From an uncultured Eubacteriales bacterium (GTDB taxonomy: Bacteria > Bacillota > Clostridia > Oscillospirales > Acutalibacteraceae), in NCBI GenBank assembly GCA_934456435.1, contig CAKSHH010000007.1:1-64000 (forward strand): a DNA stretch of 64,000 nt, given 5' to 3'. The translations under genes and the position numbers were made by a program. Shown here piece after piece: positions 59,019 through 64,000 of the stretch. Each line of letters opens with the position of its first letter. The first letter of the stretch is position 1. Under the pieces are notes generated by a model. The model was not told where the DNA came from, did no database searches, and saw only the letters and a list, made by a program, of their open reading frames with translations.

Positions 59019-60404
59019 ATGAACAGCGTCAACAAACCGATTTATCCCCTCATTCCTCCGCAGGAAATGATACAGTATATGCTGAAATACAGCTTCTTCC
59101 ACAAGCAGGTCACGCAAATCCCCGATTCCATAATCGTGTCGGAGCAGATTGATTTCGACCTCATGACAAAGGCGTTCAACATTGAAATCGAGCGCAACGA
59201 CTGCCTGCGCCTTTGCTTCTTCAAGAAAAACGGACAGATTATGCAGTATTTCCGCGACCCGTACAGAATCGGCAGCGTTCCGATTCTTGAATTTAGCTCC
59301 GACGAGGAGCGCAATGAGATTCTGACCGCCGACGCGCAGAAGCCTATCAGAATGCTGAAGGGTGAAATCTTCCGCCTTAAATATTTCAAAATGTACGACG
59401 GAAGATGCGGCATTTATATAAACATTCATCATCTTGTAATGGACAACGCCGCGGTGTTCTTCTTCTTCGGCGACTTGTTCGCGGTCTATGACCACCTCAA
59501 GAGCGGCACTCCGATGCCGAAGCCGCTCGGTAGCTACGAGGAGCGCATAAAAAAAGAGCTTGATTACGTTGCCGACAAGAGCAATCTTGAGCGCGAAAAG
59601 CAGGCGTATACGGAATACATTACTAAAAACGGCGAGCCGCTTTACCTCGGTGTTGAGGGACCGAAGCTCCTTGAAGCGGAGAGAAAGAAGAAAAAGGATC
59701 CGAGCATAATGGCTCCGTCACTCTTCGACCCGATTCACGACAAAGCCGACCTTGCCAAAAGGGTTGTTCCGCTTGAGCTGAGCGAAAAGGTCTTCAAGTT
59801 TATGAAAGAGAACAACATAAGCGGCGAATGTCTTGTTCAGCTTGCAATGAGACTCCACCTCTCCAAAATAAACGGAGGTCATCTGGATACATACTTCATT
59901 TCGCTGTGCACCAGAAGACGCACGCTCCCCGAAAAGCGCTCCGGCGGTACAGTCACCGCTCCCCTGCCGTGGCGGGTACACTTGGAGGAGAACGATACCT
60001 TCGCCGACGCACTCGACAAAATGGCAGACGCTCAGGTCTGGGCATACCGTCACATGGACTACCCCTATCTTGAATACCGCGACCTGCAAAGAGAGCTTTT
60101 CAACTACTCCGCCGCCGCGGCTTCCTCGACAATGATGTTCTCGTGGCTGCCCATCGACGAAAAGACCCTGAACGGCAGAGAATACGAATACGTCGGCTAC
60201 GGCCTCGGCAGGTATATAATGGTGCTCTACACATTTGCGATGAAGGATGTTCACAGCGGCTGTCTGAAAATCAGCTATCTTCACAGGACAAAGTTCATTT
60301 CCACCGAAGATATTGACTCGCTTCACAGCGGCACGATAAGAGCGCTTGAGCTCGGAATATCCGACCCGACTATGACGGTATCGAAGCTGCTTGAAAAAAT
60401 GTAA
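59019..60404 (+). CDS. Condensation-domain-like acyltransferase
   Basis: A 461-aa protein of the CoA-dependent acyltransferase/condensation fold. Motif HHLVMDN (His137, His138, Asp142, Asn143) corresponds to HHxxxDG, with catalytic His138 kept and Gly replaced by Asn. A late SWLP...YGLGRY region fits the second half. It would transfer an acyl group from the adjacent carrier protein to an acceptor. ATG 59019 has GGAGG at 8 nt. Starts 15 nt after the ligase. Confidence 0.78.
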   Translation: MNSVNKPIYPLIPPQEMIQYMLKYSFFHKQVTQIPDSIIVSEQIDFDLMTKAFNIEIERNDCLRLCFFKKNGQIMQYFRDPYRIGSVPILEFSSDEERNEILTADAQKPIRMLKGEIFRLKYFKMYDGRCGIYINIHHLVMDNAAVFFFFGDLFAVYDHLKSGTPMPKPLGSYEERIKKELDYVADKSNLEREKQAYTEYITKNGEPLYLGVEGPKLLEAERKKKKDPSIMAPSLFDPIHDKADLAKRVVPLELSEKVFKFMKENNISGECLVQLAMRLHLSKINGGHLDTYFISLCTRRRTLPEKRSGGTVTAPLPWRVHLEENDTFADALDKMADAQVWAYRHMDYPYLEYRDLQRELFNYSAAAASSTMMFSWLPIDEKTLNGREYEYVGYGLGRYIMVLYTFAMKDVHSGCLKISYLHRTKFISTEDIDSLHSGTIRALELGISDPTMTVSKLLEKM

Positions 60405-60422
60405 AAGAACGGAGAACAGACT

Positions 60423-60650
60423 ATGCTTGAAACAATCAGAAATATTATATGCGCGTACATTGACATTTCACCGGACGAAATCACGGAGAGCTCCAAGATT
60501 CGTTCCGATATCGGCTTGAACTCCTTTGATCTGGTAAACGTCGCGGTAGATCTCGAAAAGGAATACGGCGTTTCCATCGACAGCAAAGCTTTCGGCGGAC
60601 TCAAAACCGTAGGCGATCTTATGACATATATTGAAGAGCTTAAAAAATAA
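60423..60650 (+). CDS. Acyl carrier protein
   Basis: A 75-aa helical protein with the phosphopantetheine site DIGLNSFDLVN (Ser34). Length and acidic composition fit a stand-alone ACP or PCP. It completes the ligase-transferase-carrier set. No phosphopantetheinyl transferase is nearby. Confidence 0.9.
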   Translation: MLETIRNIICAYIDISPDEITESSKIRSDIGLNSFDLVNVAVDLEKEYGVSIDSKAFGGLKTVGDLMTYIEELKK

Positions 60651-60666
60651 TCTTATATAAAATTTA

Positions 60667-60697
60667 AAGGGGGCTGTCGTATTTAGCGCAGCCCCTT
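60667..60697. other. Hairpin after the acyl carrier protein gene
   Basis: AAGGGGGCTG/CAGCCCCTT stem with 12-nt loop, without a strong T run; probably part of transcript 3' end processing or weak termination. Confidence 0.5.
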
Positions 60698-60783
60698 AAC
60701 TTATAGGAATATTATTCCTGCCGCCCTCTGATGAGCAATCTCATTAGCTTAAGGGTTTTTTCTTTTAAGGTTAAATTTTCCTC

Positions 60784-60859
60784 GGTGTGATGTGGGCATC
60801 ACACCCTACGATTTGGCTTCATCAATGCTCGTCGTAGGGCACGATGCCCACATCGTGCC
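60784..60859. repeat. Family A repeat, copy 6
   Basis: Complete double-palindrome unit. The flank after it (CATTTTAAATATTGATAATC then ACTTGTTTC) is shared with copy 4. Confidence 0.82.
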
Positions 60860-60908
60860 GCGAATCATTTTAAATATTGATAATCACTTGTTTCTTTCAA
60901 CAAACCAA

Positions 60909-60940
60909 GAGACCGATGCTCGGCATCGGTCTCGTTTTTT
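60909..60940 (+). terminator. Terminator, overlapping end of the FAD gene
   Basis: GAGACCGATGC TCG GCATCGGTCTC perfect 11-bp stem, then GTTTTTT on the plus strand. Lies after the ACP operon. Confidence 0.85.
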
Positions 60941-62306
60941 ATTCGGTTTCTTCGTCCACTCCGGGCGCTTTTTCCGTTTTGATTGACTCAAAAAATCCGT
61001 CATAGTGCTCCGACCACCTTATGACCGATTCGCGGTCATATTTTGCCGGGAACTGCGGCTCAATGAGCTTTTCTCTGCCGTACCATGTGATAAATCTGAG
61101 AGCCTTGTTTCTCAGCTCAGGCATCTCGTTCAAAAGCTTCAGCTTGTTGCGCAGAGTAGATACAATGTTGTTCTTTTTAATATATTCAATCTTGTCAACG
61201 CTCAGCTCCGAGAGCTCCTCCGCCGTCAGTATGCCGCTGTCAATGAAATCGCTGACCTCCTTTGCGGTCAGATAAGGCAGAAGATTCTTTTCAACCGCTA
61301 TCGAGCAGGCGTCAAATCCGATCTCCTGGTAATAGCTGTGCTCATATTTCCAAAGCGTGTCGCAGTTGTAAAGTCCGTCTGCGTCCTCCTCAACCGCCTT
61401 GGCAAGCAGTACGCCTGCCTTTATGGAATATCCGATTCCCGAACCCTTTATAGGCACGGTCATACAGGCGCTGTCCCCCACCGCCGCATAGCCGTCGGCA
61501 ACAAAGACAGCAAGCGGCTGACGAATCGGTATATCGACAACATTTCCTCCCCTGATAAGATTTTCTCCGATATGCTCGTTCTCCGCGCGGAGAGTTTCGA
61601 TATTCTCGCAGACATCCTCATGCGTCACCTCGCCGAATCTGGCAATCAATATATCAACGCAATCGGGCTCGGTAATCAGCCATGTGAAGCCGACTGTGCC
61701 GTCGCGGTTGACATAGACATAATACCTGTGTGCAGGATCGGGCTTGCCCTCAACCCTGTCAAAATACGCGCGGTAAACGTGCAGTCGGTCGTAGTCGCCG
61801 AGCTCCTTTTGAATGTGCATAAAATCGGGAAGCTTCATACGAAGCGGAGAGTCGATTCCGCAGGCGTCAATAATCAGGTCGGCGTACTCCGTTGAATTTT
61901 GTGTCCTGATTCCGACAACGCGGCTGCCGAGCACGAGCGGCTCAAGAACCTCGCAGTCAAATTCAAACTCCACCCCTGCCTGCTCGCAGAGGTCAATAAG
62001 GAACGCCAAAAGCTCGCGGCGCTCCACAATAAGTGTTGACGCCCCGTTCTCCTCAGGGAGAGTTATCGGCTCAACGTTTTTGTCGATCGGCACAAGGGTG
62101 ATAACATTGTTGGGAGCTTTCCATCTTTCGGGATATTCAATGCCTGCAAAGTCAAAATAAGACGCGTCAACGGGGTCCTTTTGGTCATATCCCAGGTTCT
62201 CTCTGCCGTGCTTTTCAATCACCTTGACATTGTGACCGAGCTGAGCAAGCTTCCACGCGGCTGTGAGTCCGCCGTGGCCTGCTCCTGCAACAATTATTCT
62301 TGACAT
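60939..62306 (-). CDS. FAD-dependent oxidoreductase (geranylgeranyl reductase/FixC-like)
   Basis: A 455-aa flavoprotein. N-terminal dinucleotide motif GAGHGG (8-13), a GDSACMTVP block around 275 for the second FAD contact, and a helical C-terminus. The family reduces double bonds or hydroxylates a wide range of lipids and small molecules. Start has GGAGGT. It is last in the minus-strand operon with a lipoprotein and a radical SAM/SPASM gene (27-nt gap). Confidence 0.82.
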   Translation of the reverse strand: MSRIIVAGAGHGGLTAAWKLAQLGHNVKVIEKHGRENLGYDQKDPVDASYFDFAGIEYPERWKAPNNVITLVPIDKNVEPITLPEENGASTLIVERRELLAFLIDLCEQAGVEFEFDCEVLEPLVLGSRVVGIRTQNSTEYADLIIDACGIDSPLRMKLPDFMHIQKELGDYDRLHVYRAYFDRVEGKPDPAHRYYVYVNRDGTVGFTWLITEPDCVDILIARFGEVTHEDVCENIETLRAENEHIGENLIRGGNVVDIPIRQPLAVFVADGYAAVGDSACMTVPIKGSGIGYSIKAGVLLAKAVEEDADGLYNCDTLWKYEHSYYQEIGFDACSIAVEKNLLPYLTAKEVSDFIDSGILTAEELSELSVDKIEYIKKNNIVSTLRNKLKLLNEMPELRNKALRFITWYGREKLIEPQFPAKYDRESVIRWSEHYDGFFESIKTEKAPGVDEETE

Positions 62307-62333
62307 TCTTATTTACCTCCTCTTTGTAATTAT

Positions 62334-62984
62334 TTATTCAATAACAACCGATGTGTTTACGATTTTTCCGTTCTGTGCAAAGCGGTCGCTCGTCTGCGTA
62401 ACGGATTTGCCCGCTTTCACGTTCTCAAAGGTTCCGCGGAACGCGATTCCGCCGTAATACGCCCCGTCGATATAGTATTTGTAATAAATAATGACCTTAG
62501 ACATATCTTCAGCCGTGAGATTGGTGACGGTGATTTTGCCGCCGTCGGTCTCAATTTTTATTTTATCCGTATTCATTGTCGGGTCGCAGTATGCGGCAAA
62601 AGTGGATTCGGCGTTGTTTATCAGCTCATATTTGTCCGTTGAGGCGTATGGCTTAGCCGTGATTTCCATAACGGTTGTCGTTTCGCCCGACGGGAGAGCC
62701 TTTATTTCAAACTCCGCCCTCTCTGCGCCGTTTACTCTGAATGAAATTTTGGAATACTCGACCATTCTCTCCGAGTCGTTCCGCACCTTTATTGTGGCAA
62801 CTCCCTTGACCTCGTCAAAATTTCCGTTTTCAACGAAAAGTCCGTCACCGCCCTCAAGCGAAAGCACCTTGATATCGTTATCGACAACGCAAAAATATTT
62901 TTCTTCCTCCGCCGGCTTTTTGCCGCAGGCACTTATAAGGAACAGAAACGAAACAATCAGCAAAATGCTTGCAGCCTTTTTCAT
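62334..62984 (-). CDS. Lipoprotein, unknown function
   Basis: A 216-aa protein with a lipoprotein signal (MKKAASILL start, lipobox ISAC, Cys20). The mature part has two beta-rich sections of about 90 residues each (VKGVATIKVRNDSERMVEY; ITVTNLTAEDMSKVIIYYKY), like FxLYD or bacterial Ig-type modules. ATGA overlap with the radical SAM stop at 62981-62984, so the two are translationally coupled. Function unknown. Confidence 0.75.
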   Translation of the reverse strand: MKKAASILLIVSFLFLISACGKKPAEEEKYFCVVDNDIKVLSLEGGDGLFVENGNFDEVKGVATIKVRNDSERMVEYSKISFRVNGAERAEFEIKALPSGETTTVMEITAKPYASTDKYELINNAESTFAAYCDPTMNTDKIKIETDGGKITVTNLTAEDMSKVIIYYKYYIDGAYYGGIAFRGTFENVKAGKSVTQTSDRFAQNGKIVNTSVVIE

Positions 62985-64000
62985 ACGTTTTTCCTCCTCA
63001 TTTCTTTTTTCCATGCCTGCGTCATTCGGCAAAGGTAGTCGGGCCGTCCGTTCAAATCACCGGTTTCCGCCTTGGCTATTGCGGGGCAGATATGGCAAAC
63101 CGCCCTGTCCGCGCAGTCTTTACAGCCGAGTATGACCTCGGTCTCTTCCGTCTTTTTTCTTATTTCGTCCCAGCAGGTCTTGAATCCGTCCCCGAACGGG
63201 TCAAGATACGCGCCGCTCATCATTCCACAGGAGTTCATCCTGCCGTCCCACGTTATCCAAAAGCTACTTCTTCCTGCGCGGCAGTTGAATTTAACCGGCT
63301 GCTCCGACGGGACAATGCCGCTGTCCGCAGAGCTTATCAGATCGAGCTTCGCCTTGATTTCCGCGTCGGAATATCTCAGCTTGTCGACTCTTGCCTGACA
63401 AAGTCCTGCCGTCTCCGCGTCAAATCTGTCCGTCGAGCCGTTGTCTCTGCGAACGGGAGGAAACATATAGCATCCGACCGAACACGGCGACTTCACCTCG
63501 CGGGCAAAATCAAACACACTTTTAATATCGTCCGAATTTTCGGGAGTTATACTGCTGTTGATTTTAATATTCAGACCTGCCGCCCTGAGCTTTTTTATCG
63601 CGGCAGTCGCTTTCGTAAAGCCGTCGGGCGTCGCGCAGAGCCGTCCGTAAGTTTCGTCCGAGCCGCCGTAGAGCGTAATATTCAGCCGATTCGGTCTGTT
63701 CTTTATGAAGTAATCGGCTGTTTCATCGTCAATCAAAACGGCGTTTGTGTTGATTGAGACAATGATTCCCATTTTTTTCAGCTCTTCGTAAAGCCTTTTG
63801 AAACCAGGGTATAACAGCGGTTCGCCGCCCGTCAGCAGGAGGAAAACCATACCCTCCTTTTTCGCCTGGCTCGCCATATTGAGCCATTCATCGACGGTGC
63901 GCTCCCTGCCCCTTTTTTTCATCTCGTCGGGAGTCATTCTGATATAACACATTTTGCAATTCATATTGCACCGCGGCGTGAGCTCAAAGGTACCGCCGAG
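62981..64000 (-). CDS. Radical SAM/SPASM protein (partial, N-terminus beyond window)
   Basis: At least 340 aa; the frame stays open to the last base of the window, so the start is outside. Near the window edge CNMNCKMC gives the CxxxCxxC cluster ligands, followed by GGEPL. A C-terminal SPASM region has clustered Cys (CRAG, SCGMM, CKDC, CHICP, LCRM), which bind auxiliary iron-sulfur clusters. Family members modify peptides or proteins (RiPPs, sulfatase maturation) or small molecules. No short precursor-peptide gene was found next to it within the window. Confidence 0.85.
   Translation of the reverse strand, partial: LGGTFELTPRCNMNCKMCYIRMTPDEMKKRGRERTVDEWLNMASQAKKEGMVFLLLTGGEPLLYPGFKRLYEELKKMGIIVSINTNAVLIDDETADYFIKNRPNRLNITLYGGSDETYGRLCATPDGFTKATAAIKKLRAAGLNIKINSSITPENSDDIKSVFDFAREVKSPCSVGCYMFPPVRRDNGSTDRFDAETAGLCQARVDKLRYSDAEIKAKLDLISSADSGIVPSEQPVKFNCRAGRSSFWITWDGRMNSCGMMSGAYLDPFGDGFKTCWDEIRKKTEETEVILGCKDCADRAVCHICPAIAKAETGDLNGRPDYLCRMTQAWKKEMRRKNV

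Noticed and set aside
61005..61895. Long plus-strand frame opposite the FAD oxidoreductase
   Set aside because: The minus-strand gene has the GAGHGG motif and GGAGGT start; the opposite frame has no recognisable features.
62300..62340. RiPP precursor peptide near the radical SAM/SPASM gene
   Set aside because: Gaps within the operon are only a few to 30 nt; a precursor could only lie beyond the window edge.

Overview
The window looks like a chromosomal segment of a Gram-positive gut Clostridia (Oscillospirales/Ruminococcaceae-like). This is inferred from moderate GC, AGGAGG-type ribosome binding sites, TTGACA/TATAAT promoters, lipobox lipoproteins, NrdR, a class-I preQ1 riboswitch, ECF S-components, a cohesin-like surface protein and many short palindromic interspersed repeats. 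No rRNA genes, CRISPR arrays, integrase or transposase genes were seen.

Layout. 1-985 is a patchwork of repeats, including a 343-bp MITE-like element with 27-bp terminal inverted repeats (381-723). 986-3847 (minus) holds rfbB, a lipoprotein and a PHP-family hydrolase. 4069-4492 is a four-tRNA cluster (Gly, Arg, His, Gln). 4532-6576 (minus) is an AgrC/LytTR-type two-component system. It diverges from a pseudo-receiver gene and a 1354-aa secreted repeat protein (6789-11236), with LytTR-like direct repeats between the two. 11237-11673 is another composite repeat. 11674-14206 (minus) has a membrane protein, tadA and a CPBP protease, and 14379-16121 a membrane-anchored protein of unknown function. 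16441-22918 is a compact, intact phage head-and-neck cassette: small and large terminase, portal, protease, capsid, connector, stopper and a tail-terminator-like protein. It stops where tail genes would start. 22919-23576 is repeats.

23577-31879 contains two glycosyltransferase-like genes, tRNA-Thr, a metallo-beta-lactamase-fold protein with a cohesin-like membrane-anchored protein, an ECF S-component with a small radical SAM protein, and two peptidoglycan hydrolases. 32315-38434 (minus) is a GntR/YtrA-type regulator with one ABC ATPase and two large paralogous permeases behind a perfect palindromic operator. 38800-43587 has a DMT exporter, two HAD phosphatases, an XRE regulator, riboswitch-controlled queT and a GT4 glycosyltransferase. 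43643-53923 holds a DapA-like lyase, nrdR, an alpha/beta hydrolase, an aminotransferase, an acyl-CoA ligase, small membrane and glycan-related proteins, a serine hydrolase and a TetR regulator.

54016-56210 (minus) is a DUF1538 membrane protein with a P-II-like partner. 56410-60650 has a PI-PLC-like protein, then an adenylating ligase, a condensation-domain-like acyltransferase and an acyl carrier protein, which look like an orphan acyl-transfer pathway. 60939-64000 (minus) has a radical SAM/SPASM protein (cut by the window edge), a lipoprotein and an FAD-dependent oxidoreductase.

The most noteworthy items are the tail-less capsid/packaging cassette, the LytTR-controlled pseudo-receiver plus CxxC-module surface protein, the two adjacent orphan acyl/radical-SAM operons, and the repeat families that recur in nearly every long intergenic gap.
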